Below are positions 1 to 7,027 of a stretch of 8,714 bases of DNA, piece by piece. The translations under genes were made by a program, and so were the position numbers. A model generated the notes under the pieces. That model saw nothing but the letters and a program-made list of their open reading frames with translations, was not told the DNA's origin and ran no database searches. The stretch comes from an uncultured Ignavibacteriales bacterium (GTDB lineage Bacteria > Bacteroidota > Ignavibacteria > Ignavibacteriales > Ignavibacteriaceae), in the NCBI GenBank assembly GCA_903915485.1, contig CAIWTC010000043.1, forward strand, positions 1-8,714, written 5' to 3'. How positions within the stretch are numbered: the first letter of the stretch is position 1; the number at the start of each line of letters is the position of its first letter.

Positions 1-49
1 ATAACTCAAGGTTTTTCTGCACAGAATTGATTTCTGTATTCTCACCCAT
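1..49 (-). CDS. N-terminal fragment of an unidentified protein, cut by the window edge (possibly LepB)
   Basis: On the minus strand an ATG at 49-47 opens a reading frame that stays open to the window edge, giving 16 residues (MGENTEINSVQKNLEL). It begins 29 bases after the lepA stop in the same orientation, so it is probably the next gene of the lepA transcript. The residues are polar, as expected for the short cytoplasmic tail before the first membrane helix of a signal peptidase I. In many bacteria lepB follows lepA, so LepB is a reasonable guess from position alone. No diagnostic residue (catalytic Ser or Lys) falls inside the window, and no strong ribosome binding site is seen, only a GAG about eight bases upstream. 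An unrelated gene, or a chance open frame of 16 codons, cannot be excluded. Confidence 0.4.
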   Translation of the reverse strand, partial: MGENTEINSVQKNLEL

Positions 50-78
50 ATTAATAACTCGATGCCCTTAAAATAATG

Positions 79-1872
79 TTAATCCTCTATTCTAAGCACC
101 GCTAAAAATGCTTCCTGTGGAATTTCAACATTGCCTACTTGCTTCATTCGCTTCTTACCTTCTTTTTGTTTCTCAAGAAGTTTGCGCTTACGACTAATAT
201 CACCGCCATAGCATTTTGCCAAAACATTCTTACGAAGTGCTTTTACTACAGTTTTGGATATTACTTTTGAACCAATTGCTGCCTGAATATTAATTTCAAA
301 CATTTGCTTCGGAATAAGTTCTTTTAGTTTTTCACAAACTTTTCTGCCCCAATCAAAAGATTTTCCACGGTGAACAATCATTGATAACGCATCAACCGCT
401 TCACCGTTCAGCAGAATATCAAGTCTAACCAAGTCAGATTCTTTGTAACCAAATATTTCGTAATCAAAAGAAGCATAACCGCGAGTATATGATTTAAGCT
501 TATCATAAAAATCAAAAATAATTTCTGAAAGCGGAAACTCATATTGCAAATCCGCACGCGTAGGATCTATATAAGTTGTATTAATATAAGTACCGCGTTT
601 ATCGGTTGCCAACTTCATGATGTTGCCGACATATTCGCTTGGAGTAACGATTTGAGCTTTCACATAAGGCTCTTCGATAAAATCAATGTCGCCGACATGT
701 GGCATGAGAGCGGGATTATCAATCAGCATCTCAGTTCCATTTTTTTTGTGAACTATGTATTCAACATTCGGTAGCGTAGTGATAATAGCCTGATTGAATT
801 CACGGAACAATCTTTCCTGGACGATTTCCATATGAAGCAGTCCAAGGAATCCACATCTAAAACCAAAGCCTAATGCCGCAGAAGTTTCAGGCTGATAAAT
901 AAGTGCTGAATCATTAAGCGTAAATTTATCTAACGCATCGCGAAGTCCTTCGTAGTCATCAGTATCCGTAGGGAAAAGTCCGCTGAATACCATTGGTTTA
1001 ACAACTTTGTATCCGGGCACGGGCTCAAGAGCGCCATTTTTTGCATGTGTAATTGTGTCACCGACTTTAGTATCGTGAACATCTTTTATACTGCAAATTA
1101 CATAACCTACATCGCCTATGGTTAACTCACCTGTTCTTATCCTCTTCATTCCGAGAATGCCGACTTCTTCAGCTTCGTAAACATTGTCGTTAGCGAAAAA
1201 TTTAATTTTTTCTTTTTCTTTCAGAGTTCCGTTTATAATTCTTACATAGGCAATAGCGCCGCGATAGGCATCAAACACTGAATCAAAAATTAATGCTTGA
1301 AGCGGATCTGAATTTTCACCAACCGGAGGAGGAACCTTTTTGACAATCGCTTCAAGAATATCGTTAATACCAATTCCCGATTTCGCACTCGCTAGAAGAA
1401 TATCTTCATCCTTACAGCCTAATAAATCAATAACCTGATGCTTGATACGGTCAACTTCCGCAGAAGGCAAATCAATTTTATTCAATACAGGAATGATTTC
1501 AAGCCCTGATTCGATTGCAAGATAAAGATTGCTAATTGTCTGCGCTTCAACACCCTGAGATGCATCCACAATAAGCAGCGCGCCTTCGCATGCAGCGAGC
1601 GAACGGGAAACCTCATAGGAGAAATCCACATGTCCGGGAGTATCGATTAAGTTTAATATATATGGTTTATTGTCCAACGCGGTATATTTCATCTGGATTG
1701 CGTGAGACTTAATAGTTATGCCTCTTTCGCGTTCCAAGTCCATGTCATCAAGAATCTGAGCTTTCGAATCTCTTTGACTAATAGTACCGGTCGCTCCGAG
1801 CAGTCTGTCTGCAATGGTAGATTTACCGTGGTCAATATGTGCAATAATGCAAAAATTTCGTATGTTGTTCAA
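79..1872 (-). CDS. lepA: Elongation factor 4 (LepA), ribosome-associated translational GTPase
   Basis: LepA/EF4 is a cytoplasmic GTPase that binds ribosomes and is implicated in back-translocation and in 30S biogenesis or initiation under stress. The 597 residues match the usual family length. The G domain is complete: G1 AHIDHGKST (11-19), G2 RGITI (50-54), G3 DTPGH (77-81), G4 NKID (131-134) and G5 SAK (162-164). The EF-G-like domains II, III and V follow. The LepA-specific C-terminal domain is intact, with KCYGGDISRKRKLLEKQKEG (553-572) and VEIPQEAF (582-589), which separates it from EF-G and TypA. The start codon is TTG (1872-1870): the family N-terminus begins exactly there, and an in-frame TAA lies two codons upstream, ruling out an earlier start. 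The nearest purine-rich site is GGAA about 11 bases upstream, so initiation signals are weak. It is transcribed divergently from lptF. The GITIKSHAIQM stretch resembles LepA of Bacteroidota relatives. Confidence 0.98.
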   Translation of the reverse strand: MNNIRNFCIIAHIDHGKSTIADRLLGATGTISQRDSKAQILDDMDLERERGITIKSHAIQMKYTALDNKPYILNLIDTPGHVDFSYEVSRSLAACEGALLIVDASQGVEAQTISNLYLAIESGLEIIPVLNKIDLPSAEVDRIKHQVIDLLGCKDEDILLASAKSGIGINDILEAIVKKVPPPVGENSDPLQALIFDSVFDAYRGAIAYVRIINGTLKEKEKIKFFANDNVYEAEEVGILGMKRIRTGELTIGDVGYVICSIKDVHDTKVGDTITHAKNGALEPVPGYKVVKPMVFSGLFPTDTDDYEGLRDALDKFTLNDSALIYQPETSAALGFGFRCGFLGLLHMEIVQERLFREFNQAIITTLPNVEYIVHKKNGTEMLIDNPALMPHVGDIDFIEEPYVKAQIVTPSEYVGNIMKLATDKRGTYINTTYIDPTRADLQYEFPLSEIIFDFYDKLKSYTRGYASFDYEIFGYKESDLVRLDILLNGEAVDALSMIVHRGKSFDWGRKVCEKLKELIPKQMFEINIQAAIGSKVISKTVVKALRKNVLAKCYGGDISRKRKLLEKQKEGKKRMKQVGNVEIPQEAFLAVLRIED

Positions 1873-1899
1873 GTATTAATAGTTTCCAATTTTAATCTC

Positions 1900-1907
1900 C
1901 AAATATA
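1900..1907 (-). promoter_or_regulatory. Candidate -7 promoter element of lepA
   Basis: The minus strand reads TATATTTG, an exact fit to the TAnnTTTG -7 element known for the primary sigma factor of Bacteroidota. It would start transcription near 1895 and leave a leader of about 20 bases before the TTG start of lepA. No TTG -33 element is visible at the expected distance (roughly 1926-1930), so the call rests on one short motif in an AT-rich region. Confidence 0.35.
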
Positions 1908-1938
1908 CCGCTAAATGAGGACTTAAGAAAATACTGAA

Positions 1939-1969
1939 TTGATTCATTTCTCATTAAAGGATAGTTTTA
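1939..1969 (+). promoter_or_regulatory. Candidate promoter of the lptF-lptG-fcl unit
   Basis: TTG at 1939-1941 is followed after 20 bases by TAGTTTTA at 1962-1969, which differs from the Bacteroidota TTG-N19-21-TAnnTTTG pattern only in the last base. The implied start of transcription near 1975 gives a leader of about 25 bases before lptF. The -33 element sits inside a small dyad, TGAAT-TG-ATTCA (1935-1946), which could be an operator or chance. Inferred from pattern only. Confidence 0.35.
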
Positions 1970-1999
1970 ATAATACTCATACTTAGCTATATTTAGGAT

Positions 2000-3358
2000 A
2001 TGATTTTACCTTTTTACATAATACGAAACCACATCGCTCCTTTTCTGTTTTCGGCAGCATCACTGATGGGAATATTCCTGCTTCAATTTCTAATGAAGGC
2101 AGCGGATAAGTTAGTCGGGAAAGGACTGGATACTTATGTAATTATCCAGTTAGTTGCTTACAACTTAGCATGGATGGTTGTATTAGTTGTTCCGATGAGT
2201 GTACTCATCGCTACCCTTATGGCTTTTGGCTCGATGTCTCAGAATAATGAAGTAACAATCCTAAAGGCCAGCGGTGTTAGCCTTCTCAAAATGGTCACGA
2301 CACCCTTTATTGCGGCAATAGGAATTGCGTATCTCCTCACACTATTCAACAATGATGTTCTTCCTGATGCTAATCACAAAGCTAAGATGCTGATGTATGA
2401 TATTTCTCAAAAGAAACCAACTCTTTCACTTCAATCGGGAGTGTTCTCTCAGGAAATCAATAACTTCGCAATTTTAGCCCGTAATGTTGAGCAGGGTGTT
2501 AACTTACTTCATGATGTCACAATTTATGACTATTCTTCCCCCGCAAAAATTAATGTTGTTACTGCAAAAACCGGAAAAATATATTTTTCGCCCGACTTAA
2601 AATATCTTTTGATGGATTTGGACAATGGTGAGATACACGAATCCGAAACTGACGGTACAACCATGTATCGTAAACTGTTATTCACCCGCCACAGAATCGC
2701 CATGAATGCAGACCAATTTGCATTTCAGCAATCAAATAACATGAGCAGAGGTGATAGAGAACTAAGTGCCTCAATTATGCAGCACCGTGTTGACAGTTTG
2801 GCAAAAGTAAAAAATGAATTTGATAGTTTACTTAACGCCTTCATCGTGCCCGTATTTTACGGAGAATCTTCTCAAATCGGAATTAAACCTATAAAGAGTT
2901 ATAACAACGACGCTATCATGTATACGAATGCACTTTCGCGAATATTGACTTCAAAGAATAATATTATGCCTTATGTCATGCGCGCTGAAATGATCAAAAA
3001 TGAAATGAACAGATACAAAGTAGAGATTTATAAAAAATATGCCATTCCTACTGCTTGCGTTATATTTATTTTACTGGGTGCACCATTGGGAATCATGATG
3101 CGTAAGGGCGGATTCGGCATGGCGGGAAGCATAAGTCTTTTCTTCTTTTTAGTTTACTGGTCATTTCTAATCGGCGGTGAAAAACTCGCAGACAGAGGAA
3201 TGATTTCTCCGCTAATGGGCATGTGGTCGGCAAATATTATCATGGGGCTTGGAGGAATATTACTCACTTATAAATCGATGAAAGAAACCGTTGTTCTTGA
3301 CTTTTCATTTATCCAAAAAATTATCCCCAAACGATTTCGTCCTCAGGTTGAACAGTAA
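2000..3358 (+). CDS. lptF: LPS export permease subunit LptF (YjgP/YjgQ family), long form
   Basis: LptF and LptG form the membrane part of LptB2FG, the ABC transporter that lifts lipopolysaccharide from the inner membrane and passes it to LptC/LptA. The protein has the family plan: three membrane helices (about 13-33, 55-75, 102-120), a periplasmic beta-jellyroll region (about 135-245), and three more helices (about 347-367, 372-392, 405-425). The conserved cytoplasmic loop after helix 2 is NNEVTILKASGVS (82-94), which should contact LptB. LptF character is suggested by GVFSQEINNFAILARNVEQG (147-166). At 452 residues it is about 90 longer than E. coli LptF; the excess is a polar, probably helical stretch at about 250-340, between the jellyroll and helix 4. 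The ATG at 2000 fits the family N-terminus, but its only Shine-Dalgarno-like site, AGGA (1995-1998), lies one base away, too close for normal use. Its stop is directly followed by the lptG start. Confidence 0.93.
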   Translation: MILPFYIIRNHIAPFLFSAASLMGIFLLQFLMKAADKLVGKGLDTYVIIQLVAYNLAWMVVLVVPMSVLIATLMAFGSMSQNNEVTILKASGVSLLKMVTTPFIAAIGIAYLLTLFNNDVLPDANHKAKMLMYDISQKKPTLSLQSGVFSQEINNFAILARNVEQGVNLLHDVTIYDYSSPAKINVVTAKTGKIYFSPDLKYLLMDLDNGEIHESETDGTTMYRKLLFTRHRIAMNADQFAFQQSNNMSRGDRELSASIMQHRVDSLAKVKNEFDSLLNAFIVPVFYGESSQIGIKPIKSYNNDAIMYTNALSRILTSKNNIMPYVMRAEMIKNEMNRYKVEIYKKYAIPTACVIFILLGAPLGIMMRKGGFGMAGSISLFFFLVYWSFLIGGEKLADRGMISPLMGMWSANIIMGLGGILLTYKSMKETVVLDFSFIQKIIPKRFRPQVEQ

Positions 3359-4441
3359 ATGAAAATACTTGACCGTTATTTAATTCGGCAGTTTATACAA
3401 ACTGTGATTTTCGGATTACTTGCTTTCATTGCTATCTTTGTGATAGTTGACATGATGGAAAACCTTGATGAATTTTTAGACCAAAATGTTGAGAAGACAT
3501 TAATATTAAAATACTATCTGGTTTTTATTCCTGAAATAGTCAGACTACTTCTACCCGTCTCACTATTGTTCGGTGGATTATTTACCATGGGGAAAATGTC
3601 CAACTCGAATGAATTGACCTCAATGAAGTCGGGTGGAATAAGCATGTACAGGACTATGGCCCCAATATTCCTAATGACAGTTTTAATTTGTATTGGGAAT
3701 ATTTATTTCAGCGGTTATATTGTTCCTCAGGCAAATAAAATGAAAACTCATATCGAGAGGAAATACCTCAACAAGGGCAATGTTTCCATAGGGAATAATA
3801 TTTTCTTTCAGGATTCCAGATATAGAATTGTAAGCATAGGATATTTCAGCGAGGATATAAACCGCGCGTCGAGAATAGGAATCCAGGAATTCGACTCATC
3901 AAACATCACGAAACTAAAATCGCGGATTGATGCTCTTTCGATGACTTATGATTCAACAACAAAAAAGTGGACATTGCAAAACGGGAGCAAAAGAACTTTC
4001 TACCCAACGAATGAGGAGTTGGAAACATTCACAAAAAAAACAATGGACTCGTTGAACTTTCAGCCGGGAGATTTAGTTGTAAAACAGAAGAAACCCTCTG
4101 AAATGAACTTAACAGAACTAAAGCACACTATCACCACGCAAAGTCATGCCGGAAATGACCCGAGAATTTGGCAGATAGAATATTACTCCAGGTCATCATT
4201 TGCGTTGACGGGAATAATCGTTGTGCTTTTCGGACTCCCCTTTTCCACAAATAAACGGAGAGGCGGTTTGGCAGTTCAGATAGGCATTAATATTTTGATA
4301 ACATTTATTTATCTTGCGCTATACAAAATAACCGAAGCATTTGGAATTAACGGAGCACTTAACCCCATTATCACAGCGTGGGTTGTTAATGTTGGCTTTT
4401 TTATTGCTGCAGTTATTAACTTGGTACGAGTTAGGCAGTAA
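3359..4441 (+). CDS. lptG: LPS export permease subunit LptG (YjgP/YjgQ family)
   Basis: This is the partner of LptF in the inner-membrane LPS exporter. The 360 residues equal the usual LptG length. Helices are predicted at about 11-31, 55-75, 101-120, 281-298, 303-322 and 335-356, with a periplasmic jellyroll between about 125 and 245. The LptB-facing loop reads NSNELTSMKSGGISMYRT (82-99). The end of the periplasmic part, PSEMNLTELKH (246-256) followed by a helix starting near SFALTGIIVVLFGLPFS (280-296), resembles LptG rather than LptF. The N-terminus MKILDRYLIRQF is also typical of LptG. The ATG follows the lptF TAA with no gap (TAAATG), so translation is probably coupled; an AGG lies 11 bases upstream inside lptF. 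The fcl gene starts 22 bases after its stop. lptA, lptB and lptC are not in the window. The F/G labels are a family-level judgement; both proteins belong to one domain family. Confidence 0.93.
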   Translation: MKILDRYLIRQFIQTVIFGLLAFIAIFVIVDMMENLDEFLDQNVEKTLILKYYLVFIPEIVRLLLPVSLLFGGLFTMGKMSNSNELTSMKSGGISMYRTMAPIFLMTVLICIGNIYFSGYIVPQANKMKTHIERKYLNKGNVSIGNNIFFQDSRYRIVSIGYFSEDINRASRIGIQEFDSSNITKLKSRIDALSMTYDSTTKKWTLQNGSKRTFYPTNEELETFTKKTMDSLNFQPGDLVVKQKKPSEMNLTELKHTITTQSHAGNDPRIWQIEYYSRSSFALTGIIVVLFGLPFSTNKRRGGLAVQIGINILITFIYLALYKITEAFGINGALNPIITAWVVNVGFFIAAVINLVRVRQ

Positions 4442-4453
4442 GACTTTTATATT

Positions 4454-4457
4454 GGAG
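4454..4457 (+). promoter_or_regulatory. Ribosome binding site that fixes the TTG start of fcl
   Basis: GGAG at 4454-4457 lies six bases before TTG 4464, an ideal distance. The codon just before this TTG is an in-frame TAA (4461-4463), so no earlier start is possible, and no ATG is near. The site therefore supports TTG as the initiation codon. Confidence 0.7.
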
Positions 4458-4463
4458 CATTAA

Positions 4464-5426
4464 TTGAAAAGTATTGAAAAGAACAGTAAAATATATTTAG
4501 CAGGACATACAGGGTTAGTTGGCTCAGCCATCAGCAGAGAACTGAATAGACAAGGCTATAACAATATAATTGGACGGACAATCGAAGAACTTGATTTAAG
4601 AAATCAGGAAAGCGTCAATAATTTTTTTGAAATAGAAAAACCTGATATTGTTATTGTTGCCGCAGCTAAAGTCGGGGGTATTCTTGCTAATGACACATAC
4701 CGTGCCGATTTTATTTATGACAACATAATGATAGAATCTAATCTTATTTCCGCCTCACATCAGGTTGGAGTCAAAAAATTAGTTTTTCTAGGAAGTTCGT
4801 GCATCTATCCAAAACTCGCTGAACAACCGTTAAGAGAAGAATCCATTTTAAGCGGTTATCTTGAGTCAACAAATGAACCTTATGCATTAGCTAAAATTAC
4901 CGGAATTAAATTATGCGAAAGTTTTTTCCGTCAATACGGATGCAACTTTTTTTCAGTAATGCCGACCAACCTCTATGGTCCTCATGACAATTTTAACTTA
5001 AATACTTCACATGTGCTGCCTGCTTTGATTCGCAAGTTTCACGAAGCAAAAATCAATTCAGAAAAAAGTGTGGTGGTTTGGGGAAGCGGCGCTCCTATGC
5101 GGGAGTTAATGTTCGTGGAAGATTTGTCGAGAGCCATAGTCTTTTTACTAAGCAGTATTGATGCATCGGATATTTATTCTCTTGGTATTTCGCAGATAAA
5201 TATTGGGACAGGTAAAGATTTATCAATTGCCGATTTAGCAGAGTTAGTCAAAAAAGTTGTCGGGTTCGAAGGCATCATTGAATATGACCACACCAAACCT
5301 GATGGCACTCCTAAAAAACTTTTAGATGTTTCAAGAATTCATTCTATCGGGTGGAAACATCAGATTGAAATAGAAGAAGGAATCGGGATTACATACAAAT
5401 GGTTCTTAGAGAATTTTAAGAATTAG
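4464..5426 (+). CDS. fcl: GDP-L-fucose synthase (GDP-4-keto-6-deoxymannose epimerase/reductase)
   Basis: The enzyme (Fcl, also WcaG) converts GDP-4-keto-6-deoxy-D-mannose to GDP-L-fucose with NADPH, by two epimerisations and a reduction, in the cytoplasm. It is an extended short-chain dehydrogenase. The N-terminal Rossmann motif is GHTGLVG (14-20), and AAAKVGGILAND (66-77) is a family hallmark. The residues shown to matter in the E. coli enzyme are all present: Ser111 and Cys113 in SSCIYP, Tyr140 and Lys144 in YALAK, and His183 in TSHVLP. The C-terminal substrate part includes VWGSGAPMRELMFVEDL (205-221) and DGTPKKLLDVSR (280-291). The length, 320 residues, is normal. It starts with TTG behind a good GGAG site, 22 bases after lptG, so it is probably in the same transcript. 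The product feeds fucosylated surface polysaccharide. The preceding enzyme, GDP-mannose 4,6-dehydratase (Gmd), is not in the window and must lie elsewhere if the pathway works. Confidence 0.95.
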   Translation: MKSIEKNSKIYLAGHTGLVGSAISRELNRQGYNNIIGRTIEELDLRNQESVNNFFEIEKPDIVIVAAAKVGGILANDTYRADFIYDNIMIESNLISASHQVGVKKLVFLGSSCIYPKLAEQPLREESILSGYLESTNEPYALAKITGIKLCESFFRQYGCNFFSVMPTNLYGPHDNFNLNTSHVLPALIRKFHEAKINSEKSVVVWGSGAPMRELMFVEDLSRAIVFLLSSIDASDIYSLGISQINIGTGKDLSIADLAELVKKVVGFEGIIEYDHTKPDGTPKKLLDVSRIHSIGWKHQIEIEEGIGITYKWFLENFKN

Positions 5427-5461
5427 TATTCTTAGCAGCATCAGATAAGAAACATCGTTCC

Positions 5462-5480
5462 TAAAGATAGGCTATCTTTA
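5462..5480. terminator. Hairpin between convergent genes, probable bidirectional terminator
   Basis: TAAAGATAG and CTATCTTTA are exact inverted repeats around a single central G, which in RNA gives a stem of about 7-8 pairs with a short loop. It lies 35 bases after fcl on the plus strand and three bases beyond the stop of the minus-strand gene ending at 5484, exactly where a shared terminator is expected. The stem is AT-rich and neither side has a long U-run (the plus side continues ATATTAATTC), so termination strength is uncertain. Confidence 0.5.
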
Positions 5481-5483
5481 ATA

Positions 5484-6056
5484 TTAATTCGTTTTACGCA
5501 CTGTAAACAGCAGATAAAAAGCCACCCCCAGCGCAGCGATAATAGCAACAGGTTCCCAAATTGATGAGAACATTGAACTTGACGGGATTGAAGGATTCAA
5601 AAAGCCATATGAATTATTACTGACAGAGTCCTTATAAGCATAATCAACTGTATCCGTTATTGAGTAGCTAAACTTCTGAATCTCACTTGAACCGTTAACA
5701 TATATATTCCCGGAGCAATGAGCACTTCTGACAAGTCTTAAATCAGCCCCCACTATATCACTTATCAATTCGGGATATGATACTCCTGCATCTTCGATTG
5801 TATATGCTAAGAAATCGCCTTCTAAAATCCCCGCAGTTCGTTGCTTCGCTAACATCGCTGATATGTATGAATTATAAAAAGCAAAACTACTGGGCGTAAT
5901 TACCTTAACTTCTGAATACCGCAAAGAACCTGTATTCGCCGTAATCGATGAGTCAATTAACTGCCTGATTCTTTCCGAATTGGAGAAGTAAGTGGACTGG
6001 GCACTTACCGAATACAAAAACAAACAACTCAACAAGAATGTTCTGGCTAAACGCAT
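5484..6056 (-). CDS. Unrecognised exported protein with signal peptide and C-terminal membrane anchor
   Basis: I do not recognise this 190-residue family. The N-terminus (MRLARTFLLSCLFLYSVSAQ) is a classical signal peptide, with likely cleavage after SVSA at 19. A hydrophobic segment at about 168-185 is followed by the positive tail RKTN, giving a type I topology: the soluble part (about 20-165) faces the periplasm and the last residues the cytoplasm. Near 164-170 the sequence FSSIWEPV leads into the anchor. The soluble part begins with a helical stretch (NSERIRQLIDSSITAN, 26-41), then alternates beta-like segments, and has one cysteine (114) in the mature protein. No catalytic motif is apparent. 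It starts 29 bases after htpX in the same direction, with AGGA 11 bases before the ATG, so it is likely co-transcribed with htpX. A link to HtpX as substrate, partner or modulator is only an inference from position. Signal peptide, anchor and normal codon use argue that it is a real gene. Confidence 0.85.
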   Translation of the reverse strand: MRLARTFLLSCLFLYSVSAQSTYFSNSERIRQLIDSSITANTGSLRYSEVKVITPSSFAFYNSYISAMLAKQRTAGILEGDFLAYTIEDAGVSYPELISDIVGADLRLVRSAHCSGNIYVNGSSEIQKFSYSITDTVDYAYKDSVSNNSYGFLNPSIPSSSMFSSIWEPVAIIAALGVAFYLLFTVRKTN

Positions 6057-6085
6057 TGGTTAATTAATCCTATTGATTTTTAAAT

Positions 6086-6931
6086 TCATCTCTTTGCCGC
6101 CATAGCTTCCAAGCGTGCGACGCGTTCTTCCATCGGCGGATGAGTAGAGAATAATTTTGTAACTCCGCCGCCTCTTAACGGACTAACAATAAACATATGT
6201 GCAGATGCAGGCTTCGCATCATCAACAGGTTTTATTTCATTTCCTTCTGTCAACTTTTTAAGTGCAGAAGCTAAACTTAGAGGATTACCCGCAATTTCAG
6301 CGCCCCTCGCATCAGCATCATATTCCCTTGAACGGGAAATTGCTAATTGCAGAAGTGTTGCCGCGATAGGTGCAACTATCAAAAGAACCAGCGATGTTAT
6401 GAAACTGTCATCATCGTCGTCATTGTTTCTCCCGAACATATATGCCCATGAAGCCATTTGTGCGAGATAAGTAATTGTACCTACAATTGTAGCCGCAATG
6501 GTGCCGGTGAGGATATCCCTATGCTGAACATGTGCTAACTCATGTCCGATTACTCCGGCTAATTCACTCGGATTCAAGATTCTTAAGATTCCTGAAGTAA
6601 CAGCAACAGCAGAGTTCTGAGGATTTCTACCCGTAGCGAATGCATTAGGTGTTTCATCGTCTATAATATAAACCTTAGGCATCGGAAGGCTTGCCCGTTT
6701 TGCAAGTTCAGCAACCATATCATATAATTTAGGTGCTTCTTCCTTTGATACTTCCCTTGCCTTATACATTGCTAAAACAATTTTATCTGAGAACCAGTAT
6801 GAACCAAAATTTATCATCAAAGAAATTGTAAAAGCAAAGAACATTCCTGTTTGTCCGCCAAGCATATTTCCAACAAATAAAAACAGGACTGTCAATGCTG
6901 TCAGCAAAATTGTTGTTTTAATTGTATTCAT
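6086..6931 (-). CDS. htpX: HtpX membrane zinc metalloprotease (M48 family)
   Basis: HtpX is an inner-membrane protease with a cytoplasmic active site that degrades damaged or misfolded membrane proteins, alongside FtsH in well-studied bacteria. The zinc site is complete: HELAH (130-134) supplies two His and the catalytic Glu131, and Glu203 in SREYDAD (201-207) is the expected third ligand. Two N-terminal helices (about 6-23 and 29-48) and two further hydrophobic segments flanking the zinc region (about 142-163 and 180-198) match the family. PNAFATGRNP (95-104) and FSTHPPMEERVARLE (261-275) are conserved family stretches. An acidic run DDDDD (171-175) lies between the last two segments. The length of 281 is typical. 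The ATG is preceded by AAGGA seven bases upstream, a good site. It lies 96 bases downstream of the gdx stop and 29 bases upstream of the anchored protein gene. No sigma-32 or other heat-shock promoter is evident in the short gap. Confidence 0.97.
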   Translation of the reverse strand: MNTIKTTILLTALTVLFLFVGNMLGGQTGMFFAFTISLMINFGSYWFSDKIVLAMYKAREVSKEEAPKLYDMVAELAKRASLPMPKVYIIDDETPNAFATGRNPQNSAVAVTSGILRILNPSELAGVIGHELAHVQHRDILTGTIAATIVGTITYLAQMASWAYMFGRNNDDDDDSFITSLVLLIVAPIAATLLQLAISRSREYDADARGAEIAGNPLSLASALKKLTEGNEIKPVDDAKPASAHMFIVSPLRGGGVTKLFSTHPPMEERVARLEAMAAKR

Positions 6932-6974
6932 ATTATTTCCTTAATTGTAATTTCTTATTGTTCTCTATTTGGAC

Positions 6975-7000
6975 GAATGAAGTAATTGCGAGTTTCATTC
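6975..7000. repeat. Inverted repeat between gdx and htpX
   Basis: GAATGAA (6975-6981) and TTCATTC (6994-7000) are perfect 7-base inverted arms around 12 bases. The hairpin is not followed by a T-run on the minus strand, so it does not look like an intrinsic terminator of gdx; it could be an operator upstream of htpX, an mRNA structure, or chance. Confidence 0.3.
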
Positions 7001-7027
7001 CGCACTAAGAATCTTTCAAACCGACCG

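Noticed and set aside
544..774. 76-codon open frame on the plus strand inside lepA
   Set aside because: It lies wholly antisense to the strongly conserved lepA coding sequence and shows no domain or ribosome site; it is a shadow frame.
1702..1914. 70-codon open frame on the plus strand over the lepA start
   Set aside because: Antisense to the lepA G domain and running into the divergent promoter region; no recognisable protein features.
1988..1995. TATATTTA just before the lptF ATG as a promoter for a leaderless mRNA
   Set aside because: It resembles TAnnTTTG but lacks the final G, and it would start transcription at or inside the start codon; the candidate at 1939-1969 fits better.
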